A DNA stretch of 15,118 nt from an uncultured bacterium. GTDB lineage: Bacteria; Bacillota; Clostridia; Lachnospirales; Lachnospiraceae. Of the stretch, positions 1 to 6,981 are shown piece by piece. The number at the start of each line of letters is the position of its first letter. Within the stretch, counting starts at the first letter, position 1. Below the pieces are notes generated by a model. That model was not told the DNA's origin, did no database searches, and saw only the letters and a program-made list of their open reading frames with translations. The stretch spans positions 1 through 15,118 of the forward strand of contig CAJMMH010000032.1 in NCBI GenBank assembly GCA_905214365.1. The letters are read 5' to 3'. Position numbers and translations under genes: made by a program.

Positions 1-1838
1 TCCCAGATGCCGATACCCTGTGTGCAGTGCTTTACAGCCTGCTCCATGGTCAGCCACTGCTGTCTCGGATGCTTGGAAGTTACCAACACGTTGACATAAT
101 CGCGGCTGCGGATGCAGTGATCGAAGCAGGACAGCAGGCAGTTGGTGTCCGGCGGCAGATACAGACGTACAACGTCTGCCTTCTTGTTCGCGATGTGGTC
201 CAGGAAGCCCGGATCCTGATGGGTAAATCCGTTGTGATCCTGCTGCCATACATTGGAAGACAGGATCAGGTTCAGGGATGCAATGGACTGTCTCCACGGC
301 AGCTGGTTGCAGACCTTCAGCCACTTTGCATGCTGTGCGCACATAGAGTCAACAACACGGATGAATGCCTCATAGCTTGCGAAGAAGCCATGACGTCCAG
401 TCAGAAGATAACCTTCCAGCCATCCCTCGCACATATGCTCACTCAGCATGGAATCCATAACGCGGCCATCAGCAGCCAGAAACTCATCGCTGTCAAGCTT
501 CTCATCGTTCCAGTCACGGTTTGTTACTTCAAATACCTTGCCAAGACGGTTGGACATAGTCTCATCCGGTCCGAAGATACGGAAATTTCTGGAGTCCATG
601 TTCAGCTTGAAGATATCTCTTACAAAGCCGCCCAGCTCGATCATATCCTGAGCCTCTACTGCGCCCGGCTTCGGAATATCGATACCATACTCACGGAAAT
701 CCGGGAGACGAAGATCACGCAGCAGCTTTCCTCCGTTTGCGTGCGGGTTGGAACCGATTCTGCGGTCACCGGTCGGAGCCAATGCCTTCAGCTCCGGAAT
801 CAGCTTGCCGTTCTCATCAAACAGCTCCTCCGGATGATAGCTTCTCAGCCAGTCATTCAGCATCTGCAGATGCTCCGGCTTATCCATCATAATCGGAACC
901 TGATGCGCGCGGAAGGAACCCTCGATCTGCTTTCCGTCTACTTCCTTCGGACCAGTCCAGCCCTTCGGTGTACGCAAAACAATCATCGGCCACTTATGTC
1001 TGGTCGTATCGTTATTCTCTCTTGCGTTCTTCTGGATTGCCTTGATCTCGTCCATAACCTGATCCAGGGTATCTGCCATCTTACGATGCATCTCCATCGG
1101 ATCGCTTCCCTCAACGAAATACGGCTTCCATCCGCATCCGTCAAAGAAGTGTTCAACCTCTTCATGGGTGTTGCGGGCAAAAATAGTCGGATTGCTGATC
1201 TTGTAGCCATTCAGATGAAGGATCGGCAGAACCGCTCCGTCACTTACCGGATTCAGGAACTTGTTGCACTGCCAGGAAGTCGCAAGCGGGCCGGTCTCAG
1301 CCTCACCATCGCCGACGATACAGGTAGCAATCAGATCCGGATTATCAAATACAGCGCCGAATGCATGAGCCAGAGAATAACCGAGCTCACCGCCCTCGTT
1401 GATCGATCCCGGAGTCTCCGGAGCAACGTGGCTGGAGATACCGCCCGGAAAGGAAAACTGCTTACAGAGCTTCTTCAGTCCGTCCATATCCTCACCAATG
1501 TTCGGATATACTTCACTGTAGGTTCCCTCAAGATAGGTGTTTGCAACAAAAAAGTTTCCGCCGTGTCCTGGACCGGAAATCAGAATCATATCCTGATCAT
1601 ACTTCTTGATCACACGATTCATATGTACATAAACAAAATTCTGTCCCGGAACCGTTCCCCAATGGCCGACAATCTTTTTCTTAACATGCTCCATTTTCAG
1701 CGGTTCGCGCAGCAGAGGATTATCAAGCAGATAAAGCTGTGCAGCTCCCAGATAATTCGCAGCACGCCAGTACGCGTCCATCTTCTCCAGATACTCATCG
1801 CTGACCGGCTGCTGTCCTGCAATATTAATTTCAGACAT
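1..1838 (-). CDS. xfp: Phosphoketolase (xylulose-5-P/fructose-6-P), 3' end outside window
   Basis: Reading the minus strand from the ATG at 1838 gives 612 open codons to the window edge. The family is about 790 residues, so roughly the last quarter is missing. The protein begins MSEINIAGQQPVSDEYLEKM. It carries GHWGTVPGQ (58-66), GPGHGG (89-94) and the thiamine-diphosphate motif GDGEAETGP (176-184). All are characteristic of phosphoketolase, which splits xylulose-5-P (or fructose-6-P) with phosphate into acetyl-phosphate and glyceraldehyde-3-P (or erythrose-4-P) in the cytoplasm. The start is supported by AGGAGGG six bases upstream. The gene has its own promoter and a leader of about 150 nt. 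Further in, the segments SNPHANGGKLLRDLRLPDF and NGFTHQDPGFLDHI also fit the family. No frameshift is seen. The call is near certain; substrate preference cannot be read from the sequence. Confidence 0.96.
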   Translation of the reverse strand, partial: MSEINIAGQQPVSDEYLEKMDAYWRAANYLGAAQLYLLDNPLLREPLKMEHVKKKIVGHWGTVPGQNFVYVHMNRVIKKYDQDMILISGPGHGGNFFVANTYLEGTYSEVYPNIGEDMDGLKKLCKQFSFPGGISSHVAPETPGSINEGGELGYSLAHAFGAVFDNPDLIATCIVGDGEAETGPLATSWQCNKFLNPVSDGAVLPILHLNGYKISNPTIFARNTHEEVEHFFDGCGWKPYFVEGSDPMEMHRKMADTLDQVMDEIKAIQKNARENNDTTRHKWPMIVLRTPKGWTGPKEVDGKQIEGSFRAHQVPIMMDKPEHLQMLNDWLRSYHPEELFDENGKLIPELKALAPTGDRRIGSNPHANGGKLLRDLRLPDFREYGIDIPKPGAVEAQDMIELGGFVRDIFKLNMDSRNFRIFGPDETMSNRLGKVFEVTNRDWNDEKLDSDEFLAADGRVMDSMLSEHMCEGWLEGYLLTGRHGFFASYEAFIRVVDSMCAQHAKWLKVCNQLPWRQSIASLNLILSSNVWQQDHNGFTHQDPGFLDHIANKKADVVRLYLPPDTNCLLSCFDHCIRSRDYVNVLVTSKHPRQQWLTMEQAVKHCTQGIGIW

Positions 1839-1900
1839 GCTGTCCCTCCTAAATCAATGAAAGTGCTTCAAGCTGCAGCCCGGCATGCAGTTTTCATTTC

Positions 1901-1915
1901 TGGAAACGTGTTCCA
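1901..1915. promoter_or_regulatory. Imperfect palindrome in xfp leader, operator-like
   Basis: TGGAAACGTGTTCCA has 5-nt arms, TGGAA and TTCCA, around ACGTG. It lies in the transcribed leader of xfp. It resembles LacI/CcpA-type operators with a central CG, but it does not match the cre consensus at the outer CA step. Binding by a carbon catabolite regulator is only a guess. Confidence 0.22.
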
Positions 1916-1994
1916 TTCTGCTGCAGTTGACGTTATGTTACTGCTTGCACCTCGCGCAGGCAGCAACGGAATATGAATACACATTCATTGTTAG

Positions 1995-2023
1995 ATTTTA
2001 AACAATCTTCTTTTTGCTGACAA
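1995..2023 (-). promoter_or_regulatory. Sigma-A-type promoter of xfp
   Basis: On the minus strand TTGTCA (2018-2023) is followed by a 17-bp spacer and TAAAAT (1995-2000). Each hexamer matches the consensus at five of six positions and the spacing is ideal. The expected transcription start near 1988 gives an untranslated leader of about 150 nt before the xfp ATG. That leader is unusually long and leaves room for post-initiation control. Confidence 0.6.
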
Positions 2024-2069
2024 GTTCCCTATCCTGTCACTTTTTTTAAAAGTTACCTGATCCGACACT
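2022..2069. promoter_or_regulatory. Pair of 20-nt direct repeats at the xfp promoter
   Basis: AAGTTCCCTATCCTGTCACT (2022-2041) and AAGTTACCTGATCCGACACT (2050-2069) agree at 14 of 20 positions and are 28 bp apart. The proximal copy touches the -35 hexamer. The arrangement suits a regulator binding tandem sites just upstream of xfp, but no regulator is identifiable. Confidence 0.3.
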
Positions 2070-2104
2070 TCTTTCCAAATTCTGCAGCAATTTTCAAACA
2101 CGTG

Positions 2105-3025
2105 TTAATGCCGTGAAGCCCTCTTCAGTGCGTCGATCCGAACCTGCACCTGTTCCCGCACCATCGGGCTGTCTGTTACCATATCATATCCATGCATCGT
2201 CCCGATAGTCTGCTCAACCGTAACGGACTTTGCGAGCGGCCGTATCCTTCTGGCATACGCAATCGCCTCATCATGCAGGCAATCAAACTCCGTCGTTTCA
2301 ATATAGGTTGCCGGAAGCCTCATCGGAAGCTCATTCTGCATCGGGGACGCCTCCATCCACTGCTCCAGTGGCACGTCCTTCAGATAAAGCTCCCACATCT
2401 TCCGGTTATTCTTCGCATTCCATACCGGCGTATCCGGGAAATTGCGCATCGACTCCGTTTCCATCCTGCAGTCCAGAACCGGGTAAAGCAACATCTGAAA
2501 ACACGGCGCCGGCAGGCCTTCCTTCTCCGCATGATTGCAGACACCGGCAGCTAGTGCGCCGCCTGCACTGTCCCCAACGACAAGGATCCGGTCCGGACGT
2601 ACGCCCCAGCGGTTTCTTTCTGCGGAAATCTCACGATATACTGCCATCGCGTCCTCATACGCTGCCGGATACGGATAATCCGGCAGCAAATGATAATCCG
2701 GAAAAAAGACAATACAGCCTGTTTCCTTCGCGTACTTGCAGGCATACATCAGCTGATATTCCGCCGCTTTATAGCCAAACGCTCCTCCATGCAGATCCAG
2801 AATCGCCGGACTGCTCGGCATCCGTCCCTCCGGCGTAATCACCATTACCTCAAACGGCAGTCCCTGAAATCCATGAAATGTTTCCATTGTCACCGTCACG
2901 CCTTCCGGCGCGGCAAACGGCCGGTGCAGCTTTTCATGCAGCTTCTGAGACAGTCGGCACAGTACCGGCGAAAACGGAATATTCTTTGCCGCGCACTGCA
3001 GCCCTCGTTCAATTGGATATTTCAT
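2105..3025 (-). CDS. Alpha/beta hydrolase, hormone-sensitive-lipase (esterase family IV) type
   Basis: A 306-residue protein with the complete HSL-family signature: HGGAFGYK (79-86) forms the oxyanion hole, GDSAGG (151-156) carries nucleophile Ser153, FDCLHDE supplies Asp248, and GTMHGYD supplies His278. The family hydrolyses short-chain carboxyl esters. No signal peptide is visible, so it is probably cytoplasmic. I chose the ATG at 3025 because GGGGGG lies nine bases upstream; an in-frame TTG at 3031 is too close to that site. It starts 62 bp after the GH28 stop on the same strand, which suggests one transcript. An acetyl- or feruloyl-esterase acting on pectic fragments would fit the neighbour, but that is inference from context. 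The 16-nt motif at 3051-3066 lies just before its ribosome binding site. Confidence 0.9.
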   Translation of the reverse strand: MKYPIERGLQCAAKNIPFSPVLCRLSQKLHEKLHRPFAAPEGVTVTMETFHGFQGLPFEVMVITPEGRMPSSPAILDLHGGAFGYKAAEYQLMYACKYAKETGCIVFFPDYHLLPDYPYPAAYEDAMAVYREISAERNRWGVRPDRILVVGDSAGGALAAGVCNHAEKEGLPAPCFQMLLYPVLDCRMETESMRNFPDTPVWNAKNNRKMWELYLKDVPLEQWMEASPMQNELPMRLPATYIETTEFDCLHDEAIAYARRIRPLAKSVTVEQTIGTMHGYDMVTDSPMVREQVQVRIDALKRASRH

Positions 3026-3050
3026 AAACAAAATCCCCCCTTTTCATTTC

Positions 3051-3066
3051 ATGTACTCTCGGAATC
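3051..3066 (-). repeat. Solo copy of the GATTCCGAGAGTACAT motif upstream of the hydrolase
   Basis: On the minus strand this reads GATTCCGAGAGTACAT. It is identical to the right terminal repeat of the palindromic element at 12788-12950 and ends 25 nt before the hydrolase ATG. Similarity to the element stops after these bases. No partner end is visible nearby, so it is either a remnant of an element end or a short regulatory motif. Confidence 0.6.
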
Positions 3067-3087
3067 CCGGCTGCCGGATGCAGTATC

Positions 3088-4353
3088 TTACCGGATCACA
3101 GAAACTGTCTCATCCAGATCCCATGCCTCCTTGGCTCCGGATAGGTTTTTATAATTTTCAACCTGTACATTCCGGAAGCTTACATTCTTCGCGAACCGCA
3201 TAAAGATTCCTTCGCCCGCCATATCCGGAAAGTCTTCCATCATAGCCGGCTGACCTCCCTCTGAATTTTCCATCATGCGGATACGGCAATCAGAAATCGA
3301 AACGTTTTCAACCGGCATTTCCGGCAGACCATAAAAGAAACCAGCCGCTGCTCTCGCGTCATTCACCAGACAGTTCTGAATGAATATGTTACGGATTACC
3401 GGTGTCGTTTCATCTGCCTCATGCGGTGTTTTTTCCTTATAGCTGGTTCCCTGCGCGCCGCACTGGTAATACATGTTAAAGACAAACGGGCACAGCACGC
3501 GCTCCATCATAACATTGGAAACCAGCACGCTTTCCATGGCTCCGCCTCTGCCTCTTCTTGTCTTTACGCGGATTCCCCGGTCCGTATCCTGGAAGACGCA
3601 GTTTGTGATCGTGACATTCCGCACGCCGCCGCTCATTTCGCTTCCGATGACTACGCCGCCATGACCATGAACCAGATTGCAGTTTGTAATTGTGATATTC
3701 TCGCAGGGCTGCTTTTCCGGCGTCTCTTCCGTTCCGGATTTCAGCGTAATGCAGTCGTCTCCTACATCTACCAAGCAATCTGCAATCCGGACATTCTGGC
3801 ACCCGTCCGGGTTAATTCCATCTGTATTCGGAGAGTTCCACGGGTTTCGGATACTGATTCCTCTTACCTCCAGATCCTCGCAGTACAGCGGATGCACCGT
3901 CCATGCTGGAGACATTGTAAGCTTTACATCCAGAATCTTTACGTGCTTACAATGTTCAAAGCAAATGAGACATGGTCTGCCGTACGGAAGCTCGCGCATA
4001 TGCTTCCACCAGTACTCTCCCTGTCCGTTGACCGTGCCATGTCCGCAAAGCGTTACGTTCTCCGCGTTCTTTGCGTAAATACAGGACATGTAAACGGAGC
4101 TGTCCCGTCCTTCGAACTCCGACCGGATTACCGGAAAGCCCTCACTTCTCTGAATAAACACAAGCTCCGCTCCGCTTTCCAGGTACAGCGTCATGTTGCT
4201 CTTTAATTCAATCGGAAATGTCTCATATCGTCCCGCCGGAACACTAAGCGTTCCGCCGCCTTCTGATTCCAAGCGGGCAACTGCTGCCGAAAATGCGTCT
4301 GTCCATCCCCGCTCCTCTGTTTTTCTATCTTCATATTCCCTGATGCTTATCAT
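3088..4353 (-). CDS. Glycoside hydrolase family 28 (polygalacturonase-like), cytoplasmic
   Basis: A 421-residue right-handed beta-helix protein with all GH28 motifs: NTDGINPDGC (176-185), GDD (198-200), HGHGG (229-233) and RVKT (262-265). The aspartates of NTDG and GDD are the catalytic acids of this inverting family. The His and the Arg/Lys bind galacturonate. Repeated turns of the type VTITNCVF are typical of helix coils. It lacks a secretion signal, so it likely trims imported galacturonate or rhamnogalacturonate oligosaccharides from the non-reducing end. The ATG at 4353 is preferred because GGAG sits nine bases upstream. An ATG five codons earlier (4368) has only a poorly spaced AGG. It is the first gene of a unit with the downstream esterase-like hydrolase and is divergent from the pseudouridine synthase. 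The exact substrate is not certain. Confidence 0.93.
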   Translation of the reverse strand: MISIREYEDRKTEERGWTDAFSAAVARLESEGGGTLSVPAGRYETFPIELKSNMTLYLESGAELVFIQRSEGFPVIRSEFEGRDSSVYMSCIYAKNAENVTLCGHGTVNGQGEYWWKHMRELPYGRPCLICFEHCKHVKILDVKLTMSPAWTVHPLYCEDLEVRGISIRNPWNSPNTDGINPDGCQNVRIADCLVDVGDDCITLKSGTEETPEKQPCENITITNCNLVHGHGGVVIGSEMSGGVRNVTITNCVFQDTDRGIRVKTRRGRGGAMESVLVSNVMMERVLCPFVFNMYYQCGAQGTSYKEKTPHEADETTPVIRNIFIQNCLVNDARAAAGFFYGLPEMPVENVSISDCRIRMMENSEGGQPAMMEDFPDMAGEGIFMRFAKNVSFRNVQVENYKNLSGAKEAWDLDETVSVIR

Positions 4354-4453
4354 ATCTTCTTTCTCCATTTTCCTATTTTATTTTTTTATCTGAAATAAAA
4401 CCAGTTCATTTTCGACATTTTTGTTTTCAATAACCAACCAATTCGTTTCCCCA

Positions 4454-4482
4454 TTGACAACTGTGCTAAAATAGATTATCAG
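4454..4482 (+). promoter_or_regulatory. Promoter of the pseudouridine synthase gene
   Basis: A perfect TTGACA (4454-4459) is followed after 17 bp by a weaker -10, TATCAG (4477-4482). The transcript would start near 4489. AGGAGG at 4495-4500 then sits five bases before the ATG, so the leader is very short. Confidence 0.5.
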
Positions 4483-4505
4483 AACACAATCCCCAGGAGG
4501 TTCCT

Positions 4506-5393
4506 ATGCGTACGCTTACTTATCTGATTTCTCCGGAGGACTCCGGTTTGCGCGCCGAGCAGTTCCTTCTCCGGCACGGCTTTTCCCGCCCGCTTCTTCT
4601 TCGCATGAAACATACGGAAGGAAGTCTGCTTCGCAGCGGATCCCCCTGCCGCCTGATTGATCATCTAATGCCCGGTGATATTCTCTCCGCCTCCATCCCC
4701 GAAGACACTCCCTCAGAAACCGTCATTCCGTCCCCGCTTCCACTCGACATTCGTTACGAAGACGAAGATATTCTTATTATAAATAAACCGGCTGGTATGC
4801 CGATCCATCCCTCAAAAGCCAATCCGGACAACTCCCTTGCCAACGCGCTTGCCTGGTACTATCAGGAACGGCATATTCCATTTGTCTTCCGCTGCACAAA
4901 CCGACTCGACCGCGATACCTCCGGCCTGACCGTCATCGCACGCAATGCATTAAGCTCTGCCATTTTGTCTGATATGGCAGTCCGCCATGCCATCCGACGG
5001 GAATATCTCGCAATTGTCCGCGGAACCGTCGTTCCGCCGGAAGGCACCATCGACGCGCCGCTTGGCCGCCGCCCCGGCGTCGTCATTGAGCGGATGGTGG
5101 ATTACGAACAGGGAGAGTCTGCCATCACTCATTACCATACGCTTACATTCAAAAATGGGTACAGTCTGCTTTCCGTCATTCTGGAAACAGGCCGTACCCA
5201 TCAGATCCGGATTCACATGAAATCAATCGGTTTCCCGCTGATTGGCGACTATCTCTACAATCCTGGCGACCGTTCTGCTATCTCCAGACAGGCCTTGCAT
5301 GCCTGGAAATTGGCCTTTCCGCATCCGGTCACAGGAAAACCGCTGATCTTTACCGCCCCGCTTCCGGACGATATGCGTCAGGTACTCAAGTGA
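4506..5393 (+). CDS. RluA-family pseudouridine synthase
   Basis: A 295-residue protein of the RluA/RluD class, which converts specific uridines in rRNA or tRNA to pseudouridine. An N-terminal S4-like segment covers about residues 15-65. The catalytic motif reads NRLDRDTSGL (132-141, usual form HRLD), with Asp135 as the expected nucleophile. YEDEDILIINKPAGMPIHP (84-102) and ETGRTHQIRIH are the other family signatures. The ATG is set by AGGAGG five bases upstream. It is monocistronic: divergent from GH28 and converging on GH43 with only 39 bp between stops. A His-to-Asn change at the first position of the HRLD motif is visible. Which RNA position it modifies cannot be told from the sequence. 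Confidence 0.93.
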   Translation: MRTLTYLISPEDSGLRAEQFLLRHGFSRPLLLRMKHTEGSLLRSGSPCRLIDHLMPGDILSASIPEDTPSETVIPSPLPLDIRYEDEDILIINKPAGMPIHPSKANPDNSLANALAWYYQERHIPFVFRCTNRLDRDTSGLTVIARNALSSAILSDMAVRHAIRREYLAIVRGTVVPPEGTIDAPLGRRPGVVIERMVDYEQGESAITHYHTLTFKNGYSLLSVILETGRTHQIRIHMKSIGFPLIGDYLYNPGDRSAISRQALHAWKLAFPHPVTGKPLIFTAPLPDDMRQVLK

Positions 5394-5407
5394 AACAGTG
5401 CACCCAT

Positions 5408-5426
5408 TTTGCAAACAGTAATTACC
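5408..5426. repeat. TTTGCAAACAGT repeat, copy 1
   Basis: TTTGCAAACAGT followed by AATTACC lies between the convergent rluA-like and GH43 genes, just past the GH43 stop. A close copy follows the chromate-transporter gene at 11526. It may be a fragment of a small dispersed repeat. Confidence 0.35.
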
Positions 5427-5432
5427 CTTTTA

Positions 5433-6317
5433 TTACAGCTTCACAAGCGTTCCATTTTCCTCTTTGATTTCATAGAATACCGGATGCTCCTCCAGATGCT
5501 TGTTCGGCGTATGCAGAACAAGATACAGCTTTCCTTCCTTAGACCAGAACAGCATACCGTGTCCGCCGTCCTTTTCAAACAGCAGCTTTTCTTCCTGCTT
5601 CCATGGACCGGTGATATCTCCGTTTTCGCTGCGCGCAATCGCCTCAGTATATCCCTCGGAGCCAAAGCTTGACCACAGAAGCAAAAGCGTCCCATCCTTG
5701 CAGCGGTGCATAAACGGACCATCTGTTACATAATAATTTTCTACACCTTCAATCCGGTTCTTTTCCGATGGATTTACGGAACGGATCCATGGTGCTTCCG
5801 ACGCTTCAAACAATACCTTTGGCTCCGTTACCGGATGTGTCAGATCTGCGGAAAGCTGTCTTGCGCAGACCGTTCCGGTTCCGATCTGTACCCATTCATG
5901 GCAAAATACCACATACGGTGTTCCATCCGGCGATACATAAAAAGTTCCATCCAGGCATTCCCAGTCTGCAGGAGTCACCGGCTCCTGGCTGTGCACATGG
6001 AAAGGCCCAAGTGGGCTGTCCGACTTCAGAATCTGCGTTCCGCGTCTCTTTTCATTATTTTTAAAGGAAGCAAAAATATAATATGCGCCCTGGTACTGAT
6101 GGCACTCCGGTGCCCAGTAATTCCGATCCGCCCAGAAGCCCTCCGGCTTATGAAATACTTCAACTGGCCCGGTCCAGTTCTCCAGATCCTCGCTGTAATA
6201 GCAATCCAGACCGTCATCCTCTCCCCAGCAGTGCGCTCCTCTGGTTCCATACATGTAGTACACCCCGTTTGTCAGCATCACAAACGGATCTCTGATATTA
6301 ATTTCTTCTTTCTTCAT
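5433..6317 (-). CDS. Glycoside hydrolase family 43 (arabinosidase/xylosidase-like)
   Basis: A 294-residue single five-bladed beta-propeller enzyme. INIRDPF (7-12) carries the general-base Asp10. WAPECHQYQGAYYIF follows, then CLDGTFY with the pKa-modulating Asp, VTDGPFMH with the general-acid position, and GGHGMLF. The general acid is Asp here, where many GH43 enzymes have Glu in EGP. The family removes arabinose or xylose from arabinan, arabinoxylan or their oligosaccharides. No signal peptide is seen, so it is probably intracellular. The ATG at 6317 is chosen because AGAGGA precedes it with proper spacing. The longer open frame back to 6422 runs through the TATAAT promoter at 6394 and is therefore leader. 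The family call is secure; the sugar specificity is not. Confidence 0.9.
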   Translation of the reverse strand: MKKEEINIRDPFVMLTNGVYYMYGTRGAHCWGEDDGLDCYYSEDLENWTGPVEVFHKPEGFWADRNYWAPECHQYQGAYYIFASFKNNEKRRGTQILKSDSPLGPFHVHSQEPVTPADWECLDGTFYVSPDGTPYVVFCHEWVQIGTGTVCARQLSADLTHPVTEPKVLFEASEAPWIRSVNPSEKNRIEGVENYYVTDGPFMHRCKDGTLLLLWSSFGSEGYTEAIARSENGDITGPWKQEEKLLFEKDGGHGMLFWSKEGKLYLVLHTPNKHLEEHPVFYEIKEENGTLVKL

Positions 6318-6393
6318 AACATCCTCTGTCCTTTCCGCTCTGCACTTGTACTTTTCTGCCTTCTCTTCAAAATTTGCGCGCAGGCTTTCTTTC

Positions 6394-6422
6394 ATTATAT
6401 CGTTTTGGCAAACGTCTGGCAA
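6394..6422 (-). promoter_or_regulatory. Sigma-A promoter of the GH43 gene
   Basis: On the minus strand TTGCCA (6417-6422), a 17-bp spacer and a perfect TATAAT (6394-6399). Transcription would begin near 6387, leaving a leader of about 70 nt. This site fixes the GH43 start at 6317, since the upstream in-frame ATG at 6395 lies inside the -10 element. Confidence 0.7.
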
Positions 6423-6437
6423 GCATTTCTAACGTCT
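6411..6437. promoter_or_regulatory. Direct repeat AACGTCT x2 over the GH43 -35 region
   Basis: AACGTCT occurs at 6411-6417 and again at 6431-6437, a 20-bp period or about two helical turns. The proximal copy lies in the spacer and touches the -35. This is the geometry of AraC-type tandem half-sites, a family that often governs GH43 genes. It is inference; no regulator gene is in the window. Confidence 0.3.
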
Positions 6438-6541
6438 ATGCCGCTTCTGCGCCGTTCCTCAAAATTTATTTTGCTGAAACACATAACCTATCTCTGATCT
6501 GCACACTACAGACTCTTATCCGCATTTTCAAAAAAGGTCAC

Positions 6542-6587
6542 GCGGATATTCGCAATTGAAGCAGGAGACTTCCTTGATTTGTTAAAA
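6542..6587 (+). repeat. Modular hairpin repeat, partial copy 1
   Basis: The first 15 bases (6542-6556) equal 15073-15087. From TTCGCAATTGAAGCA onward it equals the 3' end of the full copy at 14065-14213, except for a six-base deletion (GTGGGTGG there, GG here), and it runs through the shared end ACTTCCTTGATTTGTTAAA. It thus joins the beginning of one copy type to the end of another and lacks the internal hairpins. Confidence 0.75.
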
Positions 6588-6632
6588 CCCATATTTGCAA
6601 AGCAAAATATGGTACTTTTTCTGTTGCTGAAA

Positions 6633-6687
6633 AAAGCCTGGTGATATAAAATATGAAATTGATTTTATAGAACAAAGAATAGGCTTT
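6633..6687. repeat. Nested inverted repeat
   Basis: AAAGCCT (6633-6639) pairs with AGGCTTT (6681-6687). Inside it, TATAAAAT (6645-6652) pairs with ATTTTATA (6662-6669). The whole could fold as one long AT-rich stem-loop. It has no run of T after the stem, so it is not a clear terminator. It may be a decayed small mobile element. Confidence 0.4.
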
Positions 6688-6841
6688 GCACATTCTCACG
6701 CCTGCAGCGGTCACTTACGACATCTGCATTTTACATTGCAAATTATATTTCTGTTCATGCACCGCTCAAACAGGAGCGGATTTTGCTGATACTGCAGTTG
6801 ATACTACGTATGCTGCAGGCCTACTCTTTTCCAGACTTTTA

Positions 6842-6850
6842 TGATATACT
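6842..6850 (+). promoter_or_regulatory. Extended -10 promoter of pepF
   Basis: TGATATACT is an extended -10 (TGN followed by TATACT at 6845-6850). No good -35 hexamer lies 17 bp upstream, which extended -10 promoters tolerate. The predicted start near 6857 leaves a leader of about 125 nt. Confidence 0.45.
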
Positions 6851-6948
6851 GTTTCTGTTGTGAAAAACAGCTCCCGGCGCGCCATCCGACCGCATATTTT
6901 TGCAGTACATTTTCCATACGGCCCCGGCAGCAGCGCAAACAGAAACAG
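6849..6948. repeat. 11-nt inverted repeat spanning the pepF leader
   Basis: CTGTTTCTGTT (6849-6859) is the exact reverse complement of AACAGAAACAG (6938-6948). The left arm overlaps the -10 and the likely start site, and the right arm ends 33 nt before the pepF ATG. It could be a two-site operator or, if transcription starts further upstream, a leader stem. Confidence 0.35.
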
Positions 6949-6981
6949 CCGCGAACTTTCCTGCGGCAGAAAGGGATTTTT

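Larger units (their letters stand above)
6423..6981. other. Non-coding stretch between divergent GH43 and pepF
   Basis: No credible gene is seen in either strand. It holds a copy of the hairpin repeat (6542-6587) and a stem CCATATTT/AAATATGG (6590-6613). It also holds a nested inverted repeat (6633-6687), a stem CCGCTC/GAGCGG with a six-base loop (6762-6779), and the pepF promoter and leader. The density of inverted repeats suggests insertion-derived sequence. Confidence 0.5.

Noticed and set aside
27..1976. A 649-codon open frame on the plus strand
   Set aside because: It is antisense to phosphoketolase, whose minus-strand translation has all family motifs and a strong ribosome binding site. 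The plus frame has no recognisable domain and arises from codon bias.
3421..4206. Plus-strand open frame of 261 codons over GH28
   Set aside because: It is a shadow of the GH28 gene, lacks a ribosome binding site and shows no domain.
5706..6497. Plus-strand open frame of 263 codons over GH43
   Set aside because: Antisense to GH43 and running through its promoter; no domain.
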